The notes under the pieces were generated by a model. That model was not told where the DNA came from. It saw only the letters and a list, made by a program, of their open reading frames with translations, and did no database searches. From the NCBI GenBank assembly GCA_940337035.1, contig OW679202.1, positions 49,183,763-49,247,762 of the forward strand: a stretch of 64,000 nucleotides of DNA, written 5' to 3'. The DNA is from Agriotes lineatus. Its lineage: Eukaryota > Arthropoda > Insecta > Coleoptera > Elateridae. Shown in pieces: positions 12,060-22,990 of the stretch (position 1 is its first letter; the number at the start of each line of letters is the position of its first letter). A program made the position numbers and the translations under genes.

Positions 12060-12390
12060 ACGATCGTTCCTGGGCAGCAGTCCAGAGCACTTGTCTTTTC
12101 ATCAACCCCAAAGATCAAGTAAAATACGTTAACAGAAAGAATAAGCTGTGCGAGTGGGAACGGGCGAGAGCTATCAAATTTACCCCGACTTCTCTACCAG
12201 CAAGCAGGCCTCGGCACATCTGGCGATGGCCTGATGCAGTTTTTGGGGCAAAATGCGCGTCCCCTCTTTCCGAATATCCGAAGCTGCGTGGCTTCGAGCA
12301 GGATTTCTTCTTTCTTCCCCGACTAGCGTACGGTGTAGACCGTGTGTGTGTTCCCCAGGTGATGCCTTCGGGCGCTTTGATTACGACCTC
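12060..12390. other. GC-rich block between LINE ORF1 and RT
   Basis: This stretch is much richer in G+C than its surroundings and stays open on both strands (plus frame 11972-13054, minus frame 12115-12540). It replaces the endonuclease and the first part of the RT that should lie here. I could not match it to a family or find terminal repeats. It may be a separate insertion or part of a rearranged element. Confidence 0.4.
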
Positions 12391-13054
12391 GATACAGTTA
12401 TTAAGGATTGGTAGAGAAGCTTTTATGTATCCTCTTTTAATACTGTTTAACTTAAGTCTAAAAACGTCTCCTTTTCCACGTACTTGGAAAATTGCTCGTG
12501 TTTGTCCTGTATTTAAAAGTGGAGACTTATCTAACGTCACTAACTATAGACCCTTGTCGATCCATGTAAGTTTGCTAAAGTATTTGAAATGGTACTTTAC
12601 GGGCACATTTATAATAATGTTAAATGTTATATTTCTCCTCATCAACACGGATTTGTTCAGTCGTTCAACTGTCACAAACTTGTGTAGTTTTTCACAATTT
12701 GTCTCCGAAGTTCTGGAAGATTATGGCCAAGTTGATGTGATCTACACAAATTTATCGAAAACCTTCGACAAAGTTTGCCACGATATCTTAATTGCTAAGC
12801 TCTGTAGTTTCATATTTAGTCTATCATATATTTCTTTGGTTAAATCATATTTAAAAAGTAGACCTCAGTATGTCACTTATAATGGCTACAACTCACTATA
12901 TTACACCGCCACCTCTGCAGTTCCTCAAGAATCAAATCTTGGGCCTTTGCTCTTTTTGCTATTTATCAATGATCTGAGTCCTATTATACAAACCCAGATA
13001 TTGATGTTTGCCGATGATGTTAAAAATGTTTCTTCTGTTACCTACTGGCAGTGA
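12391..13054 (+). pseudogene. LINE reverse transcriptase, 5' part lost
   Basis: Within an open frame of 360 codons (11972-13054), the RT domain begins near residue 150: PLLILFNLSLKTSPFPRTWK, then ARVCPVFKSGDLSNVTNYRP, SRSTVTNL, VDVIYTNLSKTFDKVCHDIL (catalytic Asp block), AVPQESNLGPLLFLLFINDL and LMFADDVK (the FADD pair). The order is standard for a jockey-type LINE. The endonuclease is absent and the N-terminal 150 residues come from ORF1 and the GC-rich block, so the long frame is a chance fusion rather than a real protein. Confidence 0.82.
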
Positions 13055-14035
13055 GGATTGTCTGATGCTCCAGGTTGATCTTGACAACATGTTTAAATGG
13101 TGCGAATCAAATAAACTAACCGTTAATATTAAGAAATGTAAAATATTGACGTTCACACGCAGGAGCTCTCCAGTTGTGTTTTATTATTTGATTTCCTCTG
13201 AAATATTATCACGATGCACTTCCGCGAAGGATCTCGGAGTAACATTTGAATCAGATTGTTCATTTGTTACTTATATTAATGAAACAGTTGCGTCTGCTAA
13301 TCAGGCTTTGGATTTCATATTGCGTAATTGCAAAGATTTCACTAATATGTATGCTCTGAAGATACTATATTTTTCTTTTGTTAGATCTACGATGGAATAT
13401 TGTTGTCTTGTTTGGTTTCCATACTATGATTGCCACAAAAATACAATTGAAAATGTTCAAAGAAAATTCTTAAAATTTCTGTGTTTCAAAACATATCATG
13501 TTTATCCGCCGCAAGGATTTGACCATAACATTGTATTAAATATATTTTAATTTGAGTCGAACTGAAGTCGCAGGGTTAATATCAGTGTTAAATTTGTATA
13601 CGATCTATTACATAACAAAATCGATTGCTCGTTTCTACATGAAAAACTATCTTTTCATGTACCACGACTACATAGTAGGCAAGTTTCAATGTTTTATCTT
13701 CACGCAGCGCGTACAAATTTAACTTTAAGATCTCCCATTTATGTAATGTGTAGTAATTATAACACTTTATGTAACGGCGCTGACTTAGACTGTAGCACAT
13801 TATCTTATATTTTTAAATCAGTTTCTGAGCGAAGTAAACATAATTATAATTAACATTATATTATCTTTACTTTTACATTTAGAATTATTAATTATTTTTA
13901 GCATTTAACTAAATATGCAACTCATCATTTTTGTTTTGTATGTAGATTTATTTGTTTGTTCCAATATTTTTATTTTATGTTGTCCTATTATTGGCTATTG
14001 TTGTTGATCAATTATTATCTAAATAAATATATAAA
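13008..14035 (+). pseudogene. LINE RT thumb, C-terminus and 3' tail
   Basis: Open at 13008-13550, overlapping the RT frame by 47 bases in a different phase: CLMLQVDLDNMFKWCESNKL, NIKKCKILTFTR, AKDLGVTFESDCSF, NMYALKILYFSFVRSTMEYC and VWFPYYDCHKNTIENVQRKF. This is the classic jockey-type C-terminal half. After a stop at 13548 the next block (LHEKLSFHVPRLHSRQVSMF and RTNLTLRSPIYVMCSNYN) continues to about 13850. The 3' end is an ATAAATA-type tail at about 14015-14035. Confidence 0.82.
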
Positions 14036-15090
14036 TATTTTAAGGTATTTTATTATTGCATGAAACTAAAAAAATACACCTTCTTTATACCGGCCGCGTA
14101 TTTCACATATGTAATGCGAATTCGCAACTATGAATGGAAATAGAACATAACGTCCAATAGTTGACGCACTGATATAAGTTTTGTATTTGACAGCTGTTTG
14201 GATGTAATCTATTTGGATAAATCGGCGATTGATGCCATTTCTTTTAAATGGACAATTTTGCTAATAGTTATTGATTTCTATTTTCTAGTAAGCCTATTTG
14301 GGCTCACCTAGAACGAGAGCTGTGTTGGCAAAGACAATGTTTTCTCCTCAAATAATGATAGTGGCATTTACTTTCGCATTTTCAAACTATAGCTTTTCAC
14401 GATGAAATTTGCCTTCGTTAGATTAACACTTAAATGACAAAGCAGTTTAAAATGATATAATAATAAAGCAGCTTAACAATAATGTTCATAATAGGATATT
14501 GATTGAAATAACTTCCTTTTATCATTAAAATTTCTATTTCCTACAATGCATTAGCATTTCAGTAATAAATAGTCCATTTGTGGTTGCAACTGTAATTCAA
14601 ACTAATTCAAGGTTATTCTGTTAGTCGGGCTTTATTTGAAAGAACTAAATATTAGCATTTTAATTCTTACAAATTTTTTGTATAAAATGGTTAATATCAT
14701 CATATAATTGGAGGCAGATATAATTGAGAAGTGTTAACCTAAAAGGGATGATTAATGACAAATACAAACATTATAAAAATTAAAAATAGAATATCGAGTG
14801 ATATAACCAAGGTTTTTGGTGGATATTTTAAAAATAACAAGAACAAATGGTGTTTAAAATTTATTAATTCGATTTACACAAGTTCAATTTTAAACTAAAT
14901 TAAATAGTCAACTTTACATGATACAATACTGGTATGTACAATTATATAATGTCATACTCATAAGTAGTGCCATATAGAAGAAATAAGTGTAAAATCGAGA
15001 AAGACTTAGTGAGTGTATAGAGCCTATGGTCAAAAAGAATTGCTGACTACAACGAGAAGGATAGCTGATGCAGATACCAATTGGATTGGA
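14036..15090. other. AT-rich spacer
   Basis: No open frame with recognisable content and no long repeat seen on either strand. Confidence 0.4.
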
Positions 15091-15332
15091 ATACGAGCCC
15101 TAACCACTATACATTCTGCCATTTCAATAATTTTACCCTACTAACGTAAAACAGGATTTTATGAGTGGACGGAGAACAATTAAGGCACCGCATTTGCGGA
15201 TGAAGGATTAAGGATTTCGAAGATTCCTTATCATGTTTTAACGAAAAGAAAATGTTGTACCTTAATTGTTTTTTATTCAATCATAACACTCTGTTTTTAC
15301 GTGAAGGAAATAAAATTATTGGAATGGCCGAA

Positions 15333-15785
15333 TATACAGCGTGATTTATGACATGTGTGCCAAACGGTAACCAGTGATAGGGGAGGCCATTTTGAGTAAA
15401 AATTTTTATAAAAACATATGTCCGATATGCTTTTGTTACTGAGCTGTAGCGATTTTAAAATTTTCTTTAATCGACTATTATTATAGCAATTATCACGTTA
15501 CCTATGAAACAAACTACGAGTAATAACAAAGGTAAATAAATATTTTGACAGATACAAGTGTTAGGTGTTTGTGTATTAGGTACAATGGAAGATCTTAGTG
15601 CTATAGAGTATGCAGATATGGTATATGTGTATGGTTTTTGTAATGGTAACAGTCGAGGGGCGTGTATTGAATATCAGCGCAGATTTCCTAACAGAAGAGT
15701 TCCTTCGCGGGCTGTATTTAGTCGAACATGGCCTCCCCTATCACTGGTTACCGTTTGGCACACATGTCATAAATCACCCTGTATA
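15333..15785. mobile_element. Miniature element derived from a DUF4817-type transposon
   Basis: 58-bp terminal inverted repeats at 15333-15390 and 15728-15785 match with a single mismatch. They begin TATACAG(C/G)GTGATTTATG, the CAGGGTG type common for IS630-like insect elements, with TA at each end as expected for TA-target insertion. The 337-bp interior keeps only the transposase N-terminus (separate entry). The near-identical arms suggest a fairly recent or gene-converted copy. Confidence 0.85.
15584..15736 (+). pseudogene. DUF4817-like transposase N-terminus
   Basis: From an ATG at 15584 the frame gives YADMVYVYGFCNGNSRGACI, EYQRRFPNRRVPSRAVFSR, then runs directly into the right inverted repeat. 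This is the helix-turn-helix 'Y.FC.GN...A..EY..RFP.RR.P....F' block that starts many IS630-like transposases of insects and binds the transposon ends. The catalytic DDE domain is completely absent. The longer open frame to 15896 is only read-through of the repeat. Confidence 0.7.
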
Positions 15786-15802
15786 GTGGTTAGGGCTCGT
15801 AT

Positions 15803-16730
15803 ATTGAAAATAATTAGAACTCGAAGAAACGAAACATTACCAAGTAAGTGTATAAAAACTTTAAGTAGAATAAAAACAGATTTAAAAAAACAGTAATCAC
15901 AGGCATTTATCTGCTACTTAAAAATATGAAATTGAATTCAATTAAACAACAGAAATATTTACGTATAATAAATTGATTAAAATAAGCAATAATTCAATCA
16001 AAGAAACATTAATAATTAAGTAATTAAATTATGTAAACATACAGTATAGCTAGTATAAAATTGAATTGAATGCAATTAATTAGTTTACAAGTATATAAAC
16101 AATTGTTATTAAATATGACAAATTCAGATATATTTTTAATAAATACAATTGCCTCAATTTAAAGTATTATAAATGTTATTGTGTATGTCTTAATTAAATT
16201 CAACAGTAACCCAGAGATTAAAAGTTTAACCATTAAAGTTGTTACAAATGCATGCGCAAACTGTGGATAAAAAGGTAAGATTTAGAACCCAATTTTGATA
16301 AAATTCTGAGAATACTATTAAATTTAAATAAAATAAAATAAAAGCATTAAGACCACAACAATATATACATAACATTAGTTTTTGAGTTATGTTCAAAAAA
16401 CAAAAATGTGAGTCCCTAGATGACGAAAAACAGGTTTTCTCAATTCCGTCTGTCTGTCTGTTTGTTGGCGGTATAACTCAAAAAATATCTATTGGTGAAT
16501 GACGATAGTTTGTATGCATAGTATACGTCTACCTGGCATAAAACCGATAAAATTTCGGAGAAATATATAAAGGGTGAGCACCTCAAAAAGATTATATTTT
16601 GTTTATTTTTGTAAAATAGATAAAAGTAATAACTTGCACATAGATCAAGCTTTATCATTGATAAAAATAAGACCTGATGGATACAGGGTAAAAATCACGA
16701 ATGGGACAGAATAGTATTATAATGCTGCAG
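15803..16730. other. AT-rich spacer with a CTGT-repeat patch
   Basis: Mostly A/T. At about 16446-16462 there is a short CTGT run followed by AACTCAAAAAATATCT; the same arrangement (CTGT repeats, then ATCTCAAAAACG) occurs at 30798-30850, so this may be a decayed copy of that repeat. No coding sequence recognised. Confidence 0.35.
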
Positions 16731-16732
16731 AA

Positions 16733-17095
16733 ATTCGTCCAATTGGGTCTAGGACATAACGCCGAATGGACAAAACGACGAATCTTATTTTAATGCCCAA
16801 ATCGCCGAATCATACCCAAAACGCCGAATTCATTAGCGTGGACAAAACGCCGAAAATGCCCAAAACGCCGAATGCTGCCGGTGGACAGATCGCCGAAAAT
16901 GGACAAATTGCCCAATCGTGCAAAATGACGCCACATTGATCTGAAAGTTGGCGTCGCTCGATTTTGTTCAAAACGCCGATTTGTGTCGATGGACATATCG
17001 CCGAAATAGTTAGCGTGGACAAAACGTCGAATCCTGTGAGGGGTCATATCAACGAAAATGCCCAAAAGCCGAATTAGTTGACTTGGACAAAGCGC
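16733..17095. repeat. Array of short GCCGAA-type motifs
   Basis: A 12-15 base theme (variants of GGACAAAACGCCGAA, CCCAAAACGCCGAAT and GACA(G/T)ATCGCCGAAA) recurs at least ten times in about 360 bp with irregular spacing. It is not a clean tandem repeat: copies differ and are joined by short linkers. Subterminal motif arrays that bind transposase look like this in some DNA transposons, but no ends were found. Confidence 0.6.
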
Positions 17096-17393
17096 TAAAA
17101 GCGGTAAAAATTAAGATTGCTGAATATTTATTTACGGCCAAACCAATCGCCAGAATTGTTTTGAAGTTGTTAAGTTTTGTTGTAATTATTTTTAAATTGC
17201 AACAATAATAAATTTAGTTAGCAATTGCTGTCAGCATAAATAACACACCGAGTATCTAATAGTGGATGTTCTAACTAAAGGGTGTCAAATTTAGAGTGAT
17301 CCCATTTGAATCGTTAATTACAAAAATGTTGAAAATCAAGTTGCAATGATTGTAACTATTAAATGTTTTTTCATATCTCAAGTTTTGTTAGAT

Positions 17394-17594
17394 ATGGAGC
17401 GTTGGCCGACTGCTCAAAGAATATTTTATGTAGAACACGTTTTAAGAACTGCTTCAATTATTCAAACACAGCGACAGTTCCGGCAAGAATTTAATGTTGC
17501 AGTGACTCTATCTCGCAAGACAATTAGAAGATGGGTCACGAACTATCGCCATAGGGGATCAGATAAAGATGAGGGAAGAGCTATTTGGGAATAA
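17394..17594 (+). pseudogene. DUF4817-like transposase N-terminal fragment
   Basis: From an in-frame ATG at 17394 the frame reads MERWPTAQRIFYVEHVLR, then QTQRQFRQEFNVAVTLSRK and TIRRWVTNYRHRGS before a stop at 17592. MERW followed by the helix-turn-helix core and ending RW...R.TGS is the usual start of IS630-like transposases in insects. The rest of the enzyme is missing. The open frame extends upstream to 17346 but the family start is the ATG at 17394. AAAGGGTGTCAAATTTAG at about 17278 could be a decayed CAGGGTG-type end. Confidence 0.72.
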
Positions 17595-17662
17595 CGTATT
17601 ATTTTAAAATACAAATAAAGTAAGTATGTTTTAAAAACCAGAATGTCTATTTTCATGATCTA

Positions 17663-18256
17663 TACAGTGACCGCCAGAAAGTCGGCATCAAACGAGAAAA
17701 ATTTTTATTTTTGATTTTTCGAAAAACTTTATGGCAATAATTTGTGCTTCTTTGAAAATCTATTTCTTTCCTATCAGATATACCGAGTTATTTATACTTA
17801 GTTAGAAAATAGCGTTCTTCTAAATTGTCAAAATTTAAAAAGTGCTATTTTTCGGAAATTAAGTAAGATTTCAATGAGAATTTTTAGCGTGTGTTAGTTT
17901 GAGCTAACTTGAACTTTTATAAAAACTAATTTTTAATGAGATTTGTCTTTATCTAGTGTTCTAAATTTTATTATTTTTTCTTAAAAATTTCGAAACATAA
18001 TAAAGTATTTAGATAGAAACGCCCATTTTAAACAAATTTTCTGTATTTTTTTTCTCTATCTTGGCTAGTAAATTCAATTTTTACAATTACTTTTAAAAAA
18101 ATAAAAATTTTACAGATAACGGAGGTTACGTGACAACTTTTGTTGGTCCATTTGTAATGTTTTTCAACAACCTCCGATTGCCAGGGTTGATTTTCCAAAA
18201 AACTCTAAATAAAAGTGTTTCCCATTTGATGCCAACTGTTTGGCGATTACTGTGTA
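17663..18256. mobile_element. Miniature inverted-repeat element, TA-flanked
   Basis: Imperfect terminal inverted repeats of about 40 bp: TATACAGTGACCGCC...GGCATCAAACG at the left and its inverted relative CATTTGATGCC...GGCGATTACTGTG at the right. TA occurs at both outer edges, fitting a Tc1/mariner-type miniature element. The roughly 590-bp interior is A/T-rich with no frame of note. Confidence 0.7.
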
Positions 18257-18439
18257 TACTGCAAGTTATAATCTAATAAAATGAAGTGATAATTAACCGC
18301 CATTGAATCCAAAATGACTGATTTTTTAAAAATTAAAAACCAAACACGTTCTTGTTGGGTATCAAATTAAAGGTAATCGATTATATAAAACAAACAGCAA
18401 ACTTACAAAATGTTTAACTGCAATAAAAAATAATTAAGG

Positions 18440-18830
18440 TAGTGGTGGTATTTATGGGCCAGTGTGCTTAAATTTCTTCAACATTTCCGGAAGCACTCTA
18501 CCCACTGTTGTGTTTCCTTCCAAAAAGTGCTAAATCAACAAGTTTAGCAATGATTGTTGATGTTCCGTCATCAAATAAGACAAATTATCTAGCAGAAGCG
18601 GTAACCTCAGATGTAATATGGTTGCTAGACGGAATGGCTAATTTAAGTCAGACTTATATATCCATTCAAAAAATGCTATTAACTATATCTGTCCACGATT
18701 CCATGGTATGTGATAGCAAACACAAAACACATATATCTGTTATGTCATTATTTCCTACATCACCAACTAAAACTATTGTTCAGTACTTTGTACTGCTGTT
18801 GGAAAAAGTTAATTAAAATATTAGGAATCC
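18440..18830 (+). pseudogene. Unassigned coding-like fragment
   Basis: A 102-codon frame (18508-18816) includes SLAMIVDVPSSNKTNYL and TSDVIWLLDGMANL. The latter resembles a block upstream of the PIN-like nuclease in the same uncharacterised family as the pseudogene at 58.8-61.1 kb, but the match is short and from memory. There is no clear start or continuation on either side. Confidence 0.3.
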
Positions 18831-18839
18831 TGCAAAAGT

Positions 18840-19390
18840 TCTTATATTTGCCGGTTTGCTGTTGTTTTCCGACGCGGGTTTTTTATGATGGTCCTGCCCT
18901 CAAACCTTTATTAGCCTGCTCCAGCTTCATAGAAATTATGGTCGAACAATTGTTCTAAATTCGTGATTTTAATTATGGATCTGTCGGTCTATTTCTGCTT
19001 GGCAGCGGTATGAATTTTCTTAAAAACGAGCGCGTTTGGTGATTTTTGCCTTTTGGATTTCTTCTTTCCTTCCGCCTGTTGGCTGACATTTTTCTGTTTC
19101 TAAAAACTCCTTGCGCGGGGCAAATCCGTGCAGGGCCGCATGAATAGAGGTTTGTTTGTTTACTTGATTTTAAATGCGTATTGCTTCTTAACGGTCGCTT
19201 TGCCCCGGGCGGTCAAAGCGTTTTATTGTCGGCTTTTGAGGATTTTTATAATCCGTCCGCTCTGGCCGAACTGTTAATTTCGCAATTTCTTTGCCGACTG
19301 GACTCGGCGGAGCGTTTTAGCACATATGTGCATTGTTTTTGTTTGGAAAGTCGACTCGTATCAAGTATATACTCCAAATCTAAATTTTAG
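18840..19390. other. Island with shifted base composition
   Basis: G+C-richer than the flanks with distinct word use (for example GCGCGGGGC and CCCCGGGCGG). The longest frame is 69 codons (19181-19390, plus, starting MLLNGRFAPGGQSVLL) and matches nothing I know. No inverted or direct repeats at the edges were found. Candidate for a transferred or captured segment, unproven. Confidence 0.35.
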
Positions 19391-20500
19391 AATTCAGAGC
19401 AGACCATATTTGAAATTAATTTAACGGTGTATCGTATCGTAGTTATTATTAAAATTACGAAAGTCAAAATGCCAAATTCAAAAATTTAACACAGGTTGTC
19501 GTTGCTATTTGAAATTACAAAACAGAAGTGCAAATCGCACTTACGCAATATGGTTGCAGACAGTTTATCGGTAAGTATTTAAGTTTTACCTAATATGTTA
19601 ATATGCATGAAGATGTGGAACAACGTTTTTAGGTGTTGTATATAACAATTTTAAGAACTGTTAGTACCGACGAAAAAGATAATGCTGTTGAAAATAGCAT
19701 AACTTGAAATCTAAAAAGAAAACCATCGCAATATTTTCTGTATTATGGCATTAGAGAGGACACAATATTTTAATTTGGAGAATATATTAAAATTGGCACG
19801 TGAAAAATTACGCTATGAGATTTCAAAATTTATAATGTATAGGATCACTAGAAAAATTGTTTGCAATTATGAGAAAATCAGCCCCAGATACATTCTTACT
19901 GAACAGAAACATTTACAGGCTAAGAAAGTCAGATTTTTAAGAAAATATTTGCAGTATTTAAAATCTGAAGAAAAAAATGAATTTTACACATTTAGACGAA
20001 ACTTGGATATACCAAAATGGATGTCAAATACGCTACAAACCAATTCCCATATAAAATGCGAATCTTTTGAATTATTCTCTTATACTTATATCTTCAGTGA
20101 AACTTGTATACCTACGTATCATGTTTGTATTAGTTGTGTATATTCTCTATATGTCAGAAGTTGGTAGTAGTTGGAAGTAAATTTTCTGAATTTTTCACGG
20201 TTAGTGTAGCAATAACTGCCTGAATTTATTTTTAATTAAAATATTTCCTAATTTTACATTTCCAAATTTGTACATGTAGCATGTTTATTATCATATTATC
20301 ATTTTATATTTTATACTGTATCACTCCTTGGTATAGCTGTTAACATTTTTGTTATTTAAAATTGTAATGAAGAGTTTTGCCATTAATAAATATTCAGTTA
20401 TAACCTGCTTATTTGACTTAAGTATTTAATAAAGTACAGGAAAAACACGTAATATTTATATTCGGAGCTTACAAACAGTGTCCTAGATTTGCCAATGTCT
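19391..20500 (+). other. Spacer with one unassigned open frame
   Basis: A plus-strand frame of 140 codons at 19745-20167 is rich in Lys, Arg and Tyr (LRYEISKFIMYRITRKIV; KHLQAKKVRFLRKYLQYL) and starts with an ATG, but carries no domain I recognise. A strong splice-donor-like TCGGTAAGTATTTA at 19569 and an acceptor-like TTTTTAGGTG at 19626 precede it. This could be a remnant of a spliced gene or chance. Confidence 0.25.
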
Positions 20501-20745
20501 GTAAATTTTCAGTAAATTTTAAGCAAATTTCTTAACCGTACATTTATTTTTTTTAGAAACCTTGCACATTTCCAAACGCTCACATTCAACATTTAACAAG
20601 TCTGGACAGGTATTTTCGGATTTCCCAATGCTTCTTTAGCCCCAACACTTTGTATTATGTTAAATACTGCCTACCAGTACACTTAAATAGTCCTCCAGAT
20701 GATCGAACACATTATCTATCTTTTAAGTCTGTGCCAAGGAAGACG

Positions 20746-21218
20746 TAAATGTTTCTTTTAATCGTGTGTCAATAATATATGGTTTCCGATTTTCTTGTTA
20801 ACTCCTGGACTTTTGACAAATAAATTTGTTATATATCTTAATTCGAGTTCATCCATATTAGACAGTCAACTGTTTTTATCGCTGTCTACGAGGCAAAAGT
20901 TGTGATTAGTCATTAAGTAATCACACATATCCATAAAAATGCTAGCAAAGTCATGTGTTATATCTATAAGGTAGAAGTCATCAACTTGAAACTGTTTTAA
21001 TATTTTGGGCTTCCCATTTTAGCAGCTGCCAGCTCTAGTTTGTACGGGATAGAAACCGGATTTTCATATTTCCTTGTGATTTTTTTCAACAGGTCTACAG
21101 CTCTTTTAACAGGTCTGTACAGGTTTGAACCCAGACACTGATAATGGTGGTAATTGACTCTTCTCATTACCAACATGCGGTTTACTTTTAGTAACCTTGC
21201 ACATTCCCAGACGCCCAT
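20746..21218 (-). pseudogene. Unrecognised minus-strand coding remnant
   Basis: A 73-codon frame (20997-21218) reads into a second frame at about 20990, together giving YRPVKRAVDLLKKITRKY, then LELAAAKMGSPK, FQVDDFYLIDITHDFASIF and MDMCDYLMTNHNFCLVDSD. The amino-acid composition and length look like real protein, but I do not recognise the family. It lies on the same strand as the integrase-like piece at 22.8-23.0 kb and may belong to one decayed retroelement. Confidence 0.35.
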
Positions 21219-21246
21219 ATCCGTTTAAACAAGTCTGGACAGGTAT

Positions 21247-22065
21247 TTTCTATAGTATGCAAATTCGGTACCTCCTTCAAGCATTCTAATTTTAGCTTTA
21301 TTTACACTATTACAGTCTCGAATGTGAATGTTTAGTTACAAAATGATTTAGACAAGTTTGAGGTTTTGTCTTATGCATCTGATTTCTAACCAATCTAGAT
21401 AAGTTTTTTATCCGGCAAAAATAAAACTGTACCTCACTGTTGGGTATCATGTATAGCATCCTCAAACAATGGCTCTATACAATTATTTTTAACCGCATTT
21501 AGCAAAATAGTCAGACAATAACATCCAGCCAGGCGCCCACACAGCTTAAACAAGTCTGACACTGGCTACGTGCAAATATAGTTCCTATTAACACCTGCAA
21601 AATCTAAATTGGTTCATTTATCCTGCGCAGAATTTGAATTTTCCGCCAAAACCTGAGCATAATTTAAATTTACCACCAAAATGATGCGCAGTATTTGAAT
21701 TTTCCGCCAAAACCTGCGCAGAATTTAAATTTGCCGCCAAATACTGAGTCCCTCCAAAACCTGCGCAGAAACCCCCACGTAGACCTGGGCTTACTTCTTA
21801 TTCTCAGGGCTTTCTTTTAAAATTTTGATTTTAATTTCTTTGCACATTCTCTTTGCATAGTCTGCAAATTCTGCACCTTCTTCAAGCATTATAATTTTAG
21901 CTTTATTTACACAATTTCTAATGTGATTGTTTAGTTACAAAATGTTTTAAACAAGTTTGATATTTTTTCTAATACATCTGATTTTTAACCGATCTAGATA
22001 AGTTTTTATCAAAAAAAAAAAATGAAACTGCCTCTCACCATTGGGTATCATGTATAGCATCCTTA
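21247..22065. repeat. Direct duplication of about 210 bp
   Basis: 21247-21470 and 21855-22065 are diverged direct copies: both contain CTTCAAGCATT, TTTTAGCTTTATTTACAC, TGTTTAGTTACAAAATG, ATCTAGATAAGTTTTT and TTGGGTATCATGTATAGCAT in the same order. The offset is about 600 bp, so the intervening sequence may be part of a roughly 600-bp tandem unit. The short array at 21600-21775 lies between the copies. Confidence 0.75.
21600..21775. repeat. Short tandem array GCGCAGAATTTGAATTTTCC
   Basis: At least four imperfect copies of a roughly 45-55 base unit containing (A/G)CGCAGAATTTGAATT, (T/C)CCGCCAAAA and CCTG(C/A)GCA. The copies are degenerate at single bases. Function unknown. Confidence 0.7.
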
Positions 22066-22819
22066 TTAATTAGAGTATTTTTACTAATATATTGCTGTGA
22101 TCTAATAGCTTTTATTTGGATTTATTTAATTTAATTCTTATTCTAAGGTTTTAGTTTAAAAATTTTGATTTTAATCTTACCTCCTGTGCACAGTCTTTAG
22201 CATGTAATTGCAATAACCTTAGTTATTCAACTTTATTCGACTATAGAAATCAGATTAAGACATAAACCATGAATAACTATAATACCAGATATACGACAAT
22301 TCTATTTATTAAGTAATTAATAACTGCCTGTATCATACGTTTAACAACTTTGTTAATAATATTTGATAAATACTTAATTTTAGTTAATTCAATTTTAGAT
22401 TAATATTACTGTCTGTTTACAAAATTTTATTATTATCTAATTTATGATTAAATTTTTATTAACTCTGTTAGTAGCAGGTATATTTGATATTACTACTCTC
22501 CTTTAATATGTATGTGTTGTTTTAAGTTGACGGTTAATAGACTCATTTTGTAAGCTTCGTAAGCCCTTTACCTTTTATAGTCGTCTATTCGTCAGATCCC
22601 TGCTATGCTCGTGGCAACCAAAACTGGACTATTTACAAATGATTTACAAATACCGTTAAAAGAAATAGAAATTCCAATGATAAAACTAAACCACCGCTCC
22701 TTTTAGGAACAATATTTTAAGCTGCTTTTTATTTTTGTAGTTATTGAATGCTTTATCATTTAATGATCATATGTACCGTACCCAAGCAAAGTGTTTATTA
22801 TGTGTTAAAATCCTTAAGT

Positions 22820-22990
22820 ATTTATAAACCTTGAGTTTTTAAAATAAGTTGCTTTATCTGCTAATATTTTCTTTGGTTTTAGAAATTCTATAATATATTC
22901 ATTTACATTTTTCAAAACATTTTGAGTTCTGCCTCTTTTAGCTGGAAATAATCTCACATATTTGATAAATACATCTAGTACTACCATAAC
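22820..22990 (-). pseudogene. Retroelement integrase fragment
   Basis: From the minus strand: MVVLDVFIKYVRLFPAKR, then TQNVLKNVNEYIIEFLKP, KKILADKATYFKNSRF. This is the retroviral-type integrase core (rve): VLD..IKYV.LFPAK surrounds the first catalytic Asp, and ILAD...YF the second. Gypsy/BEL enzymes usually read SD.G..F at the second position, so the site is degenerate here. No LTRs were found around it. Confidence 0.6.

Larger units (their letters stand above)
15091..15802. repeat. Outer 21-bp inverted repeat pair
   Basis: The 21 bases at 15091-15111 (ATACGAGCCCTAACCACTAT plus A) recur as an exact reverse complement at 15782-15802. The right copy abuts the right terminal repeat of the miniature element at 15333-15785, sharing the TATA. 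The left copy is about 220 bp outside the left end. It could be the end of an older, partly overwritten element, or a target-site rearrangement. Confidence 0.75.

Noticed and set aside
12115..12540. 141-codon minus-strand open frame as a gene
   Set aside because: It overlaps the GC-rich block and LINE RT on the opposite strand and has no recognisable domain; openness is explained by composition.
16440..16660. Minus-strand frame as a small gene
   Set aside because: Starts in a CTGT microsatellite-like patch and has no motif; likely repeat.
21600..22065. CRISPR-like array
   Set aside because: Repeat units are degenerate, spacing is irregular, spacers are repeats themselves, and the genome is eukaryotic.
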